A stretch of 64,000 nucleotides of DNA, taken from positions 1 to 64,000 of the forward strand of contig MNYZ01000111.1 of the NCBI GenBank assembly GCA_001873365.1. Reading direction: 5' to 3'. The notes under the pieces were generated by a model. The model searched no databases and was not told where the DNA came from. It worked only from the letters and a program-made list of their open reading frames with translations. The DNA is from Oscillatoriales cyanobacterium CG2_30_40_61 (GTDB lineage Bacteria; Cyanobacteriota; Cyanobacteriia; Cyanobacteriales; Microcoleaceae). The translations under genes were made by a program, and so were the position numbers. How positions within the stretch are numbered: position 1 is the first letter of the stretch; each line of letters opens with the position of its first letter. Below are positions 47,095 through 58,400 of this stretch, piece by piece.

Positions 47095-47715
47095 TCAACC
47101 ATTCCCTAACTCTGTTCCTTCGAGACAAGCGCCATCTAAAACCACACCTAAAAATAAGGTTTGTTCCAGAATCGCGCATAGTAAATTAGCCCGTTGTAAA
47201 TTTGTTCCTCGCAATACTGCACCGGATAAATTGGCTTCTTCTAAATCGGCTTGAGATAAATCGGCCCCCGATAAATTAGTATTTCTTAAATCCGCTTGAT
47301 ATAAAATTCCTTGGGATAAATTCACGCCGCGTAAATCAGCACCCCTTAAATCAATCCCACTTAAATCCAAATTTCCACAGGTGGCTCCGGTTAAAAAAGC
47401 TCCCGCAAAACTCGCTTCTTTTACCTCAGCATCGAATAGAATAGCCCCCCTTAAATCAGCATTTCTCAAGTCAGCTCCGGATAAATTGGCTCCAGATAAA
47501 TCAGCCCCTCTTAAATTGGCTCGGAGTTGGGCTCCTTGTAAATTAGCCCCGGATAAATTAGCCCCGGATAAATTAGCCCCGGATAAATTAACCTCCGCCA
47601 AATTTGCCCCGGATAGATCAATACCGGACAAATTCATATTAGTTAGATCTTTAATTTTTCCTTGTTTGATAGCATTAAGATCAACCGATAGGGTGCGAGT
47701 CATAGTCATGGTCAT
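47095..47715 (-). CDS. Pentapeptide repeat protein
   Basis: LSGANLAEVNLSGANLSGANLSGANLQGAQLRANLRGADLSGANL. Confidence 0.92.
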   Translation of the reverse strand: MTMTMTRTLSVDLNAIKQGKIKDLTNMNLSGIDLSGANLAEVNLSGANLSGANLSGANLQGAQLRANLRGADLSGANLSGADLRNADLRGAILFDAEVKEASFAGAFLTGATCGNLDLSGIDLRGADLRGVNLSQGILYQADLRNTNLSGADLSQADLEEANLSGAVLRGTNLQRANLLCAILEQTLFLGVVLDGACLEGTELGNG

Positions 47716-47739
47716 AATCAGTGATGATTTAATTTTAGA

Positions 47740-49143
47740 TTATTTTTGTAATTTAGATTTGGAAGTTAATTCCTCCTCTAACCAAATATTGGGCAATTGA
47801 GTGGGTTGAGTCGGCAATTGCATCAACCCCATTTCTGTTAATTTGACAACGGTTTTTAAGGATTCAACCAAAGTTGGATCAAACCGAGTCCCACTCAAAT
47901 CCTGACATTTTTCTAAGGCTTCTGTCAAACTTAGGGCAGAACGTTTACCCCGGGGTTGAATAAATGCTTGAAAATAAGCCACAACTGCCAAAATTCTGGA
48001 TTTAATATCAATTTCTTCGCCTTTTAAACCATCAGGTTTGCCCGTGCCGTCCCAATGTTCTAAATAGTGATAGATGATATGCCGAACTTCCGATAATTCT
48101 GGCATAGATTCTAATAATCTAGCCCCAATTAATGTCCGTTCCGACCAAAACTTTTTCGTGGGATCATCCATTTCTTCCGGGGTTTGATTAAACACCTCAT
48201 CCGGTGCAGATGCTAACCCAATTCTATAGAGTAATCCTGCTAATTGTAACCGTCTTAATGTCACCGTTGGTAAATCTAAAATCTGACCAATGGTTTCAGT
48301 TAAAGCCGCTACTTGTAAGGAAGCACAGGGGTTATCGTGATCCCGTTCATCAACCCGTTGTGCCATTCTTAAAAATGCCTGTAATTTATTGGCACTAATA
48401 TTACGGCTGACTCGTTTGGCTTGGCCTTCTAATTCCCATAATTCGCGGGTTTGGCGGTTAACCGTAATTAATTCTTGTTGAGAAGATTGTAAATAACTGA
48501 TAATCCGAGAAACCACGCTGGTTAAATCAGGAACCTGGTGATAAGGTGTAGCTACAATTTGCTGATATTTTGCCAATAAATTATCGGCTAATTCAGGATT
48601 ATAGGGTCGAAAACGTTCGATTAAAATTTCCGCCGATTTACGAACCAAGGTTTGATCAAATGTCCATAATCCATAAAATTTTCGTTCGGTATCAATGGTA
48701 GGTTTACTATGCTGAGCATATTCATGTTCCATCAATTCATGGCACAATAGCATGGTCGTATAACTTGGAGCTAAAATAATTAAATTCCACTCCATTACCA
48801 AACTATCAGAACGGTCTAAATTAATTAAAGAAACATTCTCTAATTCTCCGGTGCGATGGGTCGAAAATCCACTATCCCCAACGGCACTAATCACAATATG
48901 GCGACAAGATTGAGCCATCTCAAAATACCGTTCGGCTTCTTGAAGATACCATTTTCCTTCCTGAAATGTGACTAATACCAGGGGTTGTTGATCCTTTGTC
49001 GCATCACTATTTTGTAAAATGTGATCTTCGAGGGCATGACACAGGGCAACTAGGGTATTTTTAAAGTAGACACCATAACTAGACGGCAGTTGACCATCAG
49101 GCAGGGAGGCTTTGAGTTGATTGAGTGTGGATTCTGGATTCAT
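47740..49143 (-). CDS. DICT sensory domain + HD-domain phosphohydrolase-like protein
   Basis: N-terminal SSYGVYFKNTLVALCHALEDHIL...VISAVGDSGFSTHRTGE; C-terminal VRHIIYHYLEHWDGTGKPDGLKGEEIDIKSRILAVVAYFQAF. Confidence 0.75.
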   Translation of the reverse strand: MNPESTLNQLKASLPDGQLPSSYGVYFKNTLVALCHALEDHILQNSDATKDQQPLVLVTFQEGKWYLQEAERYFEMAQSCRHIVISAVGDSGFSTHRTGELENVSLINLDRSDSLVMEWNLIILAPSYTTMLLCHELMEHEYAQHSKPTIDTERKFYGLWTFDQTLVRKSAEILIERFRPYNPELADNLLAKYQQIVATPYHQVPDLTSVVSRIISYLQSSQQELITVNRQTRELWELEGQAKRVSRNISANKLQAFLRMAQRVDERDHDNPCASLQVAALTETIGQILDLPTVTLRRLQLAGLLYRIGLASAPDEVFNQTPEEMDDPTKKFWSERTLIGARLLESMPELSEVRHIIYHYLEHWDGTGKPDGLKGEEIDIKSRILAVVAYFQAFIQPRGKRSALSLTEALEKCQDLSGTRFDPTLVESLKTVVKLTEMGLMQLPTQPTQLPNIWLEEELTSKSKLQK

Positions 49144-49591
49144 TATACAAACGGGAGTCCCGACTATTCCTTAAATCTTAACTGTTATCGGCATAATTTA
49201 AGAGTAAACCATTAAAATTTTTCAATTTCTGGTCGAGATCGTCCTGAATCTGGGGTAGGATCAATCCCTGTAGGATATTATAGCATTGGAAACCCTCTGG
49301 ATTTTTGGTTAAATTTTTGCCTGGACTTAGCCCACAATCAAAGAACAGCAACTAGACAGGATTCATGAGTTTATTGAAAAAATGCCTCAAGCGGAATTAC
49401 CTATTTATACAGGAAAAAAACAATGGAATTCAGGAGTTAGAAAAATTTATGCAGCCCTTGAGAAAAAAATCAGTATATAGTTTAAATTTTCGACAAATTA
49501 TTGTTAGGTTTAGGAATTTTATAGTAAAATAATTTATACTATTTAAAGCCAGGGATTTACTTTGTTTTAATGTTTTAGGGAGAGTCGATTT

Positions 49592-50374
49592 ATGACGATG
49601 CAACCAGATTTTTTATCCCCATCTGTCCCCCAACCCGTACCCATGTCTACAGCCACTACAACCTCCCTAGTGGGGGTTAATATCATTACTATTACCCAAA
49701 CAGATGTCAATAGAAAAGGTGAATATATTGGAACAACTGGCCCAGATTATATTGAGGTTTCCCCATTTTTAGCCCCGTTTAACTTTGTTATTTATGGTTT
49801 AGAGGAGCCCGATACCCTATCAGGAGGTGCGGGAGATGATAGTTTATTTGGAGGGAAAGGAAATGATTCTTTAATTGGTTTAAATGGGAATGATATTATT
49901 CAAGGAAATTTAGGTGCGGATTATATTAATAGTAGTGAGGGAGATGATTTTATTTATGGCGGACAGGGAAATGATACCCTTTTAGGGGGAGGAGGAAATG
50001 ATTTATTGGCTGGAGATAAAGGCGTGAATCAATTAACCGGAGGATTTGGGGCTGATCAATTTTCTATTCGAGCTTTTCCTGCCAATAATACAGGTAATGT
50101 ATCGGATTTTATTCCCGATAATGCCGATATAATTACGGATTTTACCCCCGGAGAAGATGTCATAATTGTTAGTGGAGTTCCTTCCTTTGCTCAGTTGAAT
50201 TTAACTTCCATTCCCCCGGAAGCCGTGGGAGGATTATTTCCTAGTATTGAACGTACCCTCGGCGGTGGAACCTTAATAGAAGTTCAAGCTACGGGTCAAA
50301 TTATTGGCTTTTTAGAAAACATTCAACCCCAACAATTATTAACATCTTCCTTTCTATTTTTTGAGACCCTTTGA
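49592..50374 (+). CDS. RTX/hemolysin-type calcium-binding repeat protein
   Basis: LSGGAGDDSLFGGKGNDSLIGLNGNDIIQGNLGADYINSSEGDDFIYGGQGNDTLLGGGGNDLLAGD. Confidence 0.92.
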   Translation: MTMQPDFLSPSVPQPVPMSTATTTSLVGVNIITITQTDVNRKGEYIGTTGPDYIEVSPFLAPFNFVIYGLEEPDTLSGGAGDDSLFGGKGNDSLIGLNGNDIIQGNLGADYINSSEGDDFIYGGQGNDTLLGGGGNDLLAGDKGVNQLTGGFGADQFSIRAFPANNTGNVSDFIPDNADIITDFTPGEDVIIVSGVPSFAQLNLTSIPPEAVGGLFPSIERTLGGGTLIEVQATGQIIGFLENIQPQQLLTSSFLFFETL

Positions 50375-50381
50375 GGTTAGT

Positions 50382-51476
50382 TTATCCGGTTAAATCGGAA
50401 TTACTGGTTTCTCCATCACTTAAGGGTAAAAAGATTTCAACCAGAGTTCCTTGATTTTTCCCAGGACTAACTAATTGAATTCTACCCCCCATCATTTCGA
50501 CTAAATTTTTGGAAATCACTAATCCTAATCCCGTACTTCCTAGGGCATGGAGTCGGGATTCATCTTCCACAACAAAGGGTTGAAATAGTTGATCTTGAAT
50601 GTGAGGTGAAATCCCGATTCCCGTATCTTTAATCGTAATCACCGCCATTTCTTCGCTCTCTTGAGTTTGAGGGTGATCACCATGACGAATTTCTGTACTA
50701 ATTGAAATACTCCCTCGGTCTGTAAATTTAATCGCATTCCCAATAATATTAATAAAAATTTGTTTAAGTTTAGTGGGATCTGCTTTCACCTTAATCCGGT
50801 GAGAATAGTCTTGTTTATAGAGTCGTAGTCCTTTTTGACGAATATTAGAAAATTGTAGGTAAATAGCAGCCGTTAAACAGGCTTGTAAGTCAATAGTTTT
50901 AATATCAAAAGAAATTTTACCTTCTTCAATGCGAGCCAAATCTAAAACTTGATTGATTAAGGTTAATAAATGCAAGGAAGAATCGTGGGCTTGTTTTAAA
51001 AGTTCTAGTTCCTCATCTCGGTCATCACATAAATCATCTAATAGGAGTTGTAAGGAACCAATAATCCCATTCATCGGGGTTCTTAACTCATGGGAAGTTT
51101 GCCTAAGAAACTCATCTTTTCGATGATTCATCTCCTCCAAAACTTTATTTTTAGATTCAATACCGCCGTATTTATCAACGGTTGTTTTTAGTTGTTTTTC
51201 CAGATCGGCTTTTTCCTGTAGAAACCTTTCTTTTTTAGTTTCCAATAGTGCCTCTAAGGAAGCATTTTTTTGTTTTAACTGTTGCAGATTTTGATAATAA
51301 ATCCATGCCATTAAAGAACTAAAAAAAGCCACGATGACGGAAATAATCGGTATCCAAGGCATGGCTACCGAAAAACTGTACCCAAGAGACACAAACAGTC
51401 CCACGGCGATCACACCGATGATAGCCATTGGTACTCCCCACTTTAGCTCCGTTGATTGTCTGAGCTTTTGCCCCAT
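50382..51476 (-). CDS. Membrane histidine kinase
   Basis: Two N-terminal TM segments; FLRQTSHELRTPMNGIIGSLQLL H-box; N-box IIGNAIKFTDRG; G-box DTGIGI. Confidence 0.93.
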   Translation of the reverse strand: MGQKLRQSTELKWGVPMAIIGVIAVGLFVSLGYSFSVAMPWIPIISVIVAFFSSLMAWIYYQNLQQLKQKNASLEALLETKKERFLQEKADLEKQLKTTVDKYGGIESKNKVLEEMNHRKDEFLRQTSHELRTPMNGIIGSLQLLLDDLCDDRDEELELLKQAHDSSLHLLTLINQVLDLARIEEGKISFDIKTIDLQACLTAAIYLQFSNIRQKGLRLYKQDYSHRIKVKADPTKLKQIFINIIGNAIKFTDRGSISISTEIRHGDHPQTQESEEMAVITIKDTGIGISPHIQDQLFQPFVVEDESRLHALGSTGLGLVISKNLVEMMGGRIQLVSPGKNQGTLVEIFLPLSDGETSNSDLTG

Positions 51477-51659
51477 AATCTATTACACCAGTCAGTGGCT
51501 CCCAAGGTTTAATTTAAGCGGCGTTGAAACTTCCTTTTCTATGCTATCTTACAAAGTTGATTCTGACATCCCCCCATGGTTATAACCAGGGGATGATAAA
51601 AAATTAACTTAAATATTGAAAGTCAGGTTGCTTAATAGCAGCATTTTCTGATCATCCGT

Positions 51660-53642
51660 TTAATTAAAGTTACTACTTCTAATATTCCCTGAAGGAATAG
51701 ACGCAATTAATTGACGAGTATAGGCTTGTTTGGGATAGCGATAAATTTCCTCGGCGGTTCCAGTTTCTTCGATTTTTCCTTGATTCATTACAATAATGCG
51801 ATCGCTCATAAACTTAACCACACTTAAATCATGGGAAATAAAAATATAAGTCAGATTAAATTCCGATTGTAACTCTTTTAATAGGTTCAAAACCTGCGCC
51901 TGTACCGACACATCCAGGGCGGAAACCGATTCATCACAAATAATAAATTTAGGATTCAAAGCTAAAGCTCTAGCAATACAAATCCGTTGTCTTTGTCCCC
52001 CGGAAAATTCATGGGGAAAACGGGTCATTAAATCAGGATTTAACCCGACTCTTTCTAATAAATAAGCCACGCGATCGCGTTTTTCATTAAAATTATTTCC
52101 CACTTGATGAATAATTAAAGGTTCCATTACCGCCTCGCCAATACTGATTCTAGGGTCAAGGGAACTAAAAGGATCTTGAAAGATAATCTGCATATTCCGC
52201 CGCACCCAACGCATTTTATGATTAAATTGTTGTTGATTTCGATAATTTTTAAATCCACTAAATATAGCTGTTTCTAAATAAGGTGCGGTAATATCCTGAC
52301 TTTCAAATAATACCTGACCACTCAAGGGTTTAATTAGTTGTAAAATTGCTCTAGCTAAGGTACTTTTTCCACAGCCTGATTCTCCAACTAATCCTAGGGT
52401 TTCCCCTGGATATACCTCAAAGGAAACATCATTAACCGCCATAAATAACCGTTTAGTTTCACCCAATAGTCCGGGGATTTTAAAACCAACTCTTAAATTT
52501 TTAACGGATAAAAGTGGATTATCTGAGGGGAGACTAGATAAAAAGGATTTAGAACTTAAAGCAATATTAGAAATATTATTATAAATTTTATTAACTTCTA
52601 ATTGAGGTTTTTCCCGAATTTCTTTTTCTCCATTTTCTAAAGTAACAACTTCCATAAAATCCGCCACCGTTGGTAATCTTACCGCCGGGTTATCTAAGCT
52701 AGGACGACAGGCTAATAAACCTTTAGTATAGGGATTTTGAGGGGATGTAAAAATTTGCTTGATAGTTCCTGACTCGACTATTTTTCCCTGGAACATGACC
52801 GCCACTTGGTCAGCAATTTGAGCGACAATTCCCAAATCATGGGTAATAAAAATCATCGCCATTCCCCGATATTCTTGTAACTCTTGAAGTAACTCTAATA
52901 TTGTTGCTTGTACCGTCACATCTAAGGCGGTGGTAGGTTCATCCGCAATTAATAATATCGGGTTACAAGAAATAGCCATAGCAATCATTACCCGTTGTAA
53001 TTGTCCCCCCGATAATTCATGGGGATAGCGATCTAACATTGCTCGTTTTTGAGCATTCACTTGTTGAATTAATTCTCTTTTTCTGGTGCGTTTATCTTGC
53101 AATTCCTGGGGAGAACGGGATGTTGATTGATGGTTTTGTTCTTCTAATGCTTGCTGCATTAATTGGTCATCACTGGGGAGTAATTTAACTTCCTGTAATA
53201 AGGATGCGGCTTTCCACATCGCCTGTTTAGGAGATATTTTTTGATGCTGAATAATAGCTTCTGTTAATTGAAACCCAATGGTAAATACGGGATTAAGGGA
53301 GGTCATAGGTTCCTGAAAAATCATGGAAATTTGACCGCCTCGATAGGTTTGTTTTTGAGGTGATGAAAGTTGTAATAAATTAACAGGTTGGGAATAGGGA
53401 TTATAGTCTTCAGATTCGGGAATTTGAAACCAAACTTCCCCGCTAACTTGAGTAGTTGCGGTCGAAAGTAACCCCATAATTGCTAATGCTGTGACGGATT
53501 TTCCTGAACCGGACTCGCCCACAATTCCCAGGGTTTGTCCCCGTCCGACCTGGAAGGAAATACCATCAACGGCGGCGACCGTCCGTTCGTCGGTTTCAAA
53601 CTCCACCCGCAGATTATTTACGTTCAGGACAGCATATTGCAT
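51660..53642 (-). CDS. Fused dual-ATPase ABC transporter protein, dipeptide/oligopeptide type
   Basis: Two ABC domains with GESGSGKSVTALAIMGLL, ISMIFQEPMTSLNPVFTIGFQL, GESGCGKSTLARAILQL, MQIIFQDPFSSLDPRISIGEAV. Confidence 0.93.
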   Translation of the reverse strand: MQYAVLNVNNLRVEFETDERTVAAVDGISFQVGRGQTLGIVGESGSGKSVTALAIMGLLSTATTQVSGEVWFQIPESEDYNPYSQPVNLLQLSSPQKQTYRGGQISMIFQEPMTSLNPVFTIGFQLTEAIIQHQKISPKQAMWKAASLLQEVKLLPSDDQLMQQALEEQNHQSTSRSPQELQDKRTRKRELIQQVNAQKRAMLDRYPHELSGGQLQRVMIAMAISCNPILLIADEPTTALDVTVQATILELLQELQEYRGMAMIFITHDLGIVAQIADQVAVMFQGKIVESGTIKQIFTSPQNPYTKGLLACRPSLDNPAVRLPTVADFMEVVTLENGEKEIREKPQLEVNKIYNNISNIALSSKSFLSSLPSDNPLLSVKNLRVGFKIPGLLGETKRLFMAVNDVSFEVYPGETLGLVGESGCGKSTLARAILQLIKPLSGQVLFESQDITAPYLETAIFSGFKNYRNQQQFNHKMRWVRRNMQIIFQDPFSSLDPRISIGEAVMEPLIIHQVGNNFNEKRDRVAYLLERVGLNPDLMTRFPHEFSGGQRQRICIARALALNPKFIICDESVSALDVSVQAQVLNLLKELQSEFNLTYIFISHDLSVVKFMSDRIIVMNQGKIEETGTAEEIYRYPKQAYTRQLIASIPSGNIRSSNFN

Positions 53643-53754
53643 GGAAGTTACCCTTTTGATTAATTGTATTCTTGAATCAATTATGATATAATATAGATAG
53701 GTTTTAAATGTTTGTCAAATTAACTCTTTCAATTTAGCTGGATAGGTTAGAGAC

Positions 53755-54357
53755 ATGATTAATTCTCTCAACATAGCTCGCTATTTTATTGTAAAAGCTT
53801 ATCAGGATGGTATAGAAGCAGAAATGACAAATATGAAAGTACAAAAACTTTTATATTATGCACAAAGCTTATATTTAGCCCTCTATGATCAGCCTTTATT
53901 TGAAGAAGAAATTCAAGCTTGGCGTTATGGCCCTGTTTGTCCTCCTGCTTATCAATATTATAGTGAATTTGAAGCCAAACAACTGCCAATTCCTGATGCA
54001 GAAATTATCTTAGAAATTCCTGATGATCAGAAGTTAGTTTTAGAAGAAGTTTGGGATTATTTTGGCGGGTATCACGCCTATAGATTAAGTGGGATGACTC
54101 ACCTAGAATTTCCTTGGAAAAAAGCGCGTCAAGGTTTATCCTCAGAAGCAAGATCAACTCAACCAATTTTGATTGAGGATATGAAAGCATTAGGATATCA
54201 AAAATTAGACGTTATAGAACGAGATCATCTGGCTTATGAACCTGTAATGTCTGAAGTTTTGAAAGATACTATAACTTCCGTAAATAATCAATCAGAACCT
54301 CCAACTCGTATTCATAAAGGAGAAGTGCGTGACTGGATTAACTCCCTTCTCGATTGA
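53755..54357 (+). CDS. Panacea-domain (DUF4065/SocA-like) putative antitoxin
   Basis: ARYFIVKAYQDGIEAEMTNMKVQKLLYYAQSLYLALYDQPLFEEEIQAWRYGPVCPPAYQYYSEF. Confidence 0.88.
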   Translation: MINSLNIARYFIVKAYQDGIEAEMTNMKVQKLLYYAQSLYLALYDQPLFEEEIQAWRYGPVCPPAYQYYSEFEAKQLPIPDAEIILEIPDDQKLVLEEVWDYFGGYHAYRLSGMTHLEFPWKKARQGLSSEARSTQPILIEDMKALGYQKLDVIERDHLAYEPVMSEVLKDTITSVNNQSEPPTRIHKGEVRDWINSLLD

Positions 54358-54706
54358 ATATTCTGATAATTTTAAACGTTCTTTCAAAAAATTAGCAAAA
54401 GCTTTAGGAGCTAATTTTATTGAACGGCTAACAGAAGTTATAGAAAATTTAACGGATGATCCCTATCCGATTAATTCTCGTCAAGAACCACTCCCCGGAA
54501 AAATTCATTTACTTCCAGAATGGAGATTTTACAAACTAGAGTTAAAAATTTCTAAAGGTGCTTCTGGACAGGTCAGATTAATGTATTTAGTCAATGCAAC
54601 TGATTTTGTAATTAGATTAGTCTGGATTTATAATCATGAACAATTTGCTAAACGTCCTCCTGATAAAGAACTTAAAAATATTATTCAGGAAATTTTGGAC
54701 GATTAA
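54329..54706 (+). CDS. RelE-like putative toxin partner of the Panacea ORF
   Basis: FSIEYSDNFKRSFKKLAKALGANFIERLTEVIENLTDDPYPINSRQEPLPGKIHLLPEWRFYKLELKISKGASGQVRLMYLV; overlaps upstream ORF by 29 bp. Confidence 0.75.
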   Translation: MTGLTPFSIEYSDNFKRSFKKLAKALGANFIERLTEVIENLTDDPYPINSRQEPLPGKIHLLPEWRFYKLELKISKGASGQVRLMYLVNATDFVIRLVWIYNHEQFAKRPPDKELKNIIQEILDD

Positions 54707-54905
54707 AAAGAGAGGATAAAGATTAAGCCTTCATGTGATCAATTAAAGTTACTACGTCTTTATTTCTCTTTTTTAATATTATATGCGATCGCCCCTACCC
54801 AAACCTCAAGGGATTTGCTAGGCTAAATATCAAGGTTATATCAAGTAATTTGCGATCGCTAATTATCCTGAAGTTGAGTTCAAGTCATTGTTAGGGAAAC
54901 TTTAA

Positions 54906-55151
54906 ATGATGTTAACAGATTATATTTACGCAGCCATGAATCGGGCAAAATATGAGATATTAGATGATGGGATATTTTATGGAGAAATACCCGACTGTCA
55001 GGGAGTTTGGAGTAGTGGTAAAACCTTAGAACAATGTCGAGAAAATTTACAAGATGCGTTAGAAGGATGGATCATTTTAGGGTTACGTTTGGGTCATCAA
55101 TTACCAATTTTAGACTATATTAACTTAAACATTGAAAACGAGGTTGCTTAA
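54906..55151 (+). CDS. hicB: HicB family antitoxin
   Basis: YEILDDGIFYGEIPDCQGVWSSGKTLEQCRENLQDALEGWIILGLRLGHQLP. Confidence 0.93.
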   Translation: MMLTDYIYAAMNRAKYEILDDGIFYGEIPDCQGVWSSGKTLEQCRENLQDALEGWIILGLRLGHQLPILDYINLNIENEVA

Positions 55152-55369
55152 TGCCACCATTTTCTGCGATTAAATGGAAAGATTTTGTGCGTTATTTGAA
55201 ACTAGCTGGTTTTCAAGGGCCATATCCTGGGGGAAAACATCAATATATGATTAAGGATGAAGTCAGGTTAACTATTCCTAATCCCCATCAAGGTGATATT
55301 AGTAAAAATTTACTGAGTCGGCTGTTACGTCAGGCGAATATTAGCCGAGATGAATGGGAAAAACTATAG
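55151..55369 (+). CDS. hicA: HicA family toxin
   Basis: IKWKDFVRYLKLAGFQGPYPGGKHQYMIKDEVRLTIPNPHQGDISKNLLSRLLRQANISRDEW. Confidence 0.93.
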   Translation: MPPFSAIKWKDFVRYLKLAGFQGPYPGGKHQYMIKDEVRLTIPNPHQGDISKNLLSRLLRQANISRDEWEKL

Positions 55370-55405
55370 TAAGAGGAGAAAATGAGAGGAAGTGAATAAT
55401 CTTTT

Positions 55406-58400
55406 TTAGGTTTTACCCTCAACTATTTTAATTTCTGCTTCTGTTAATCCATATAATTCATAAACCAGTTGATCGATTTGTTGTTCTAATATTGTTGTAT
55501 CTGCATTGGGGTTAGATTGTTTGGCGGTGAGGATTTGATCAACAAGTGAAATTAAATCTTGCTGTTTTTTTGCTGTAATTCTTTTAATCGGAAATTTTCG
55601 TAAATCCTCTAATATTAGTTTTGGAAACATTTGTCTTACGGATTTGGCAGTATTTTTCATAAAATAGTACGACATTAATTTGCTATTAAGCACAGCTAAA
55701 ATATATTTTAATGAAATCTCTAAATTCTCTTTTTCAAGAATAGCAATATTGCTCATATTAAAAAGATAAATATCTTCTGTGTAAGTGGCTATTATTGACT
55801 GAGGATGCTTACCAGTAATTTCACGAATAATAATCTTTTTACCATTAAATAAATTAAATCCTCTGGGTGCGGCTAAATTTTCACCATATTGTAAATATGT
55901 ACCTAACCAATTAATTAAGTACCGATTAACATCCTTTCCTTCCAGATATTTATGAGTATTATGATCAAATTTATAGTTGTAATCATAGATGCGTTTTTTT
56001 ACATCTTCAGGACTTTGTTTAGGATTACCTTTGCCTGATTCGTAAGCCTTTAAACCTGCTTTTATTAAAACCAAGTTGTCCAATATTTCAGAATTAAGAA
56101 TAAGTTTCTGAATTAAACTATCACTTTCCTGATCAGAAAATACATTCAATTCAAAACCTTTATTTTGCATAAAACTCAATTGTTTTTTGCAATGCCTTAG
56201 CTTAAAATCGGATAAAATTCTGATCTCAGTTGTCTCGGTAGCCCTTTCTTTTTTACTCGAAATAATAATTGTTTCAACATTGACACCTTCAAAGGAATAA
56301 CCAATTAAATTAATGATTTCATTTAAGGATGTTTCACTTAGTAAATATTTTCTAAGACTTTGTGCTGAACTTATCATTAACATCGAATTAGGAATAATAA
56401 GAGTAAACTCTGCTCTGTTTTTCAAAATAGATATTGTTTTTTCTATAAATAGGAAGAATAAATTAACTTGATATTGAGATGTTTTATAACTATCTGCAAA
56501 ATATTTTTTTAGATTCTCGTTAAAATTTTCTCGCGCAAAAACATAAGGAGGATTGCCTATCACAACATCAAAACCGATAAAATTGCCTTCATCATCCAAA
56601 ATTTCAGGAAACTCAAACCGCCATTCAAAAGCATGATCATAAATTTTACCACTTTCGATTTCTTCAATTTCTAACCTTAACTTATCAATCTCATTATTTA
56701 ACTTAATAACTTTTTTCTCCCTCGCTTTTTGTTCGGTTTTAGTTTCCTCAAATAACGAAAGTTGATTCTCTAAATTATAAACTTCCCCCTCTAACTGTCT
56801 TAATTTAGTTTTCCTGGGGTCAATTCCTTGAAGTGTGGTTTTGAAATTACTTTTAATACTATTAATTAACCTTTCCATATCCCGCTTTTGCTGTTTATTC
56901 TCCGCATGGCGATAGGTTTGGACAGCGTTTTGATAGGTTTCAATATCAATACCACTTTTCTTTAACGCAGGTTTTAAATCCGCATCTAAGGGAAAACGAC
57001 TAATTAAAGAGTTACCGCATTTAATATTAATATCAATATTCGGTAGGGTTTCCAATTCCGTGTAATTACTCTCCGGTTTATAATAGGCATTTTTTAACAA
57101 TTCTATCCATAACCGTAACCGACATATTTTAACCGAGTTGGGGTTAATATCCACACCTAATAAACAATTTTCGATAATTGTTTGCTTTTCGTGAAATAGG
57201 GTTTCTTGGATGCGTTGACTTTCGGGGTTTTTGGGAGTATAGCTAAACGGTTGATGATCTTCATCGGTGATAATTAATTCATCATTTTCTACAATAACTT
57301 GATATTCTTTTAATCGTCTCCCGTTTTTATCCTGTAAAATTTTCAAATCATTTTTAATAGCAATAATTTCATTTAACGCCGACACTAAGAAATGTCCTGA
57401 CCCCACCGCCGGATCACATATTTTGAGACTATTAATAATTTGATTTGCTTCCGTCCTGTCTTCTATTTTATCATATAAATCATCCAGAGTTTGACAATTC
57501 CAACCTTTAATTTCATTGAATTTCTGGACAACTGCTTTCCGCAAAGTTTCCCGACACATATACATGGTAATAAAACCCGGGGTAAAATATGACCCGTCTT
57601 TATAACCGTTAATTTTCTCGAAAATTAGTCCTAAAACCGAAGCATTAATCAGGGTTTTCTGATCTTCTTGAATTCCTTCTAAACCTTCGCTACTAAAATC
57701 ATAAGCATCGAGAAACTCAAATAAATATTGTAGGGTATTGAGTTCTCCCTGGCGTTTATTTCCGTTAGGATCTTTTAAAACTGTTGATGATAAAATTGGG
57801 AGTTTTTCGGCTCTCAGGTTACTGATAACTAGGGTTTGATGTTCGAGTTCGGTAGGTTCAAATAGGGAACTATTCAGATAGGGAACATTGGCAAAAATCT
57901 TGTTTACATCGGGTTTTCTTTCACTAGATTTAACTGCTAATACCTGAAAAAATAACCGATCTAAATCATCAAAATTATGGATTTTATCTAAATTTAAAAA
58001 GGCAAAATTGCGATCGCCTTTATGGTAACTAATGAGTTGAGATTCTAATAATTTTAAGAATAAAATCCGGTTTATCCAAGTAATTGATAGCTCTAAAGCA
58101 ATATTAAAAACCTGTTCGGATGCGGTTTCTCCAAATTGTTCGGGTTTTTCTAGTCGGGAAATTTTATCTAAACTATCGAGTTGTAAAATAGCATTTTCTA
58201 GCAGTGAGGCTGGATTTCTTTGTCCTTCCGGTTGACGTTTGATTAGTTTTTTATTCTTTTCTTTGGTTTCTGTTAAACCAATAAGATAGAGTAATTCACT
58301 ATAAAAACTTTTATCCAGGGTATTACTATCATTAGCGGTCGGTAATTTTAATAAATGTTGCGGGGAAAGTAACTTAAATAAAGCGATCAGTTTTTCATCA

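Noticed and set aside
47381-47800. 139 aa plus-strand ORF rich in KLAPDKSAP
   Set aside because: Antisense of a pentapeptide-repeat gene; a regular artefact of the repeat (also at 5837-6028).
49330-49481. Open frame ...KEQQLDRIHEFIEKMPQAELPIYTGKKQWNSGVRKIYAALEKKISI*
   Set aside because: Looks like a gene tail but lacks a credible start and I recognise no family.
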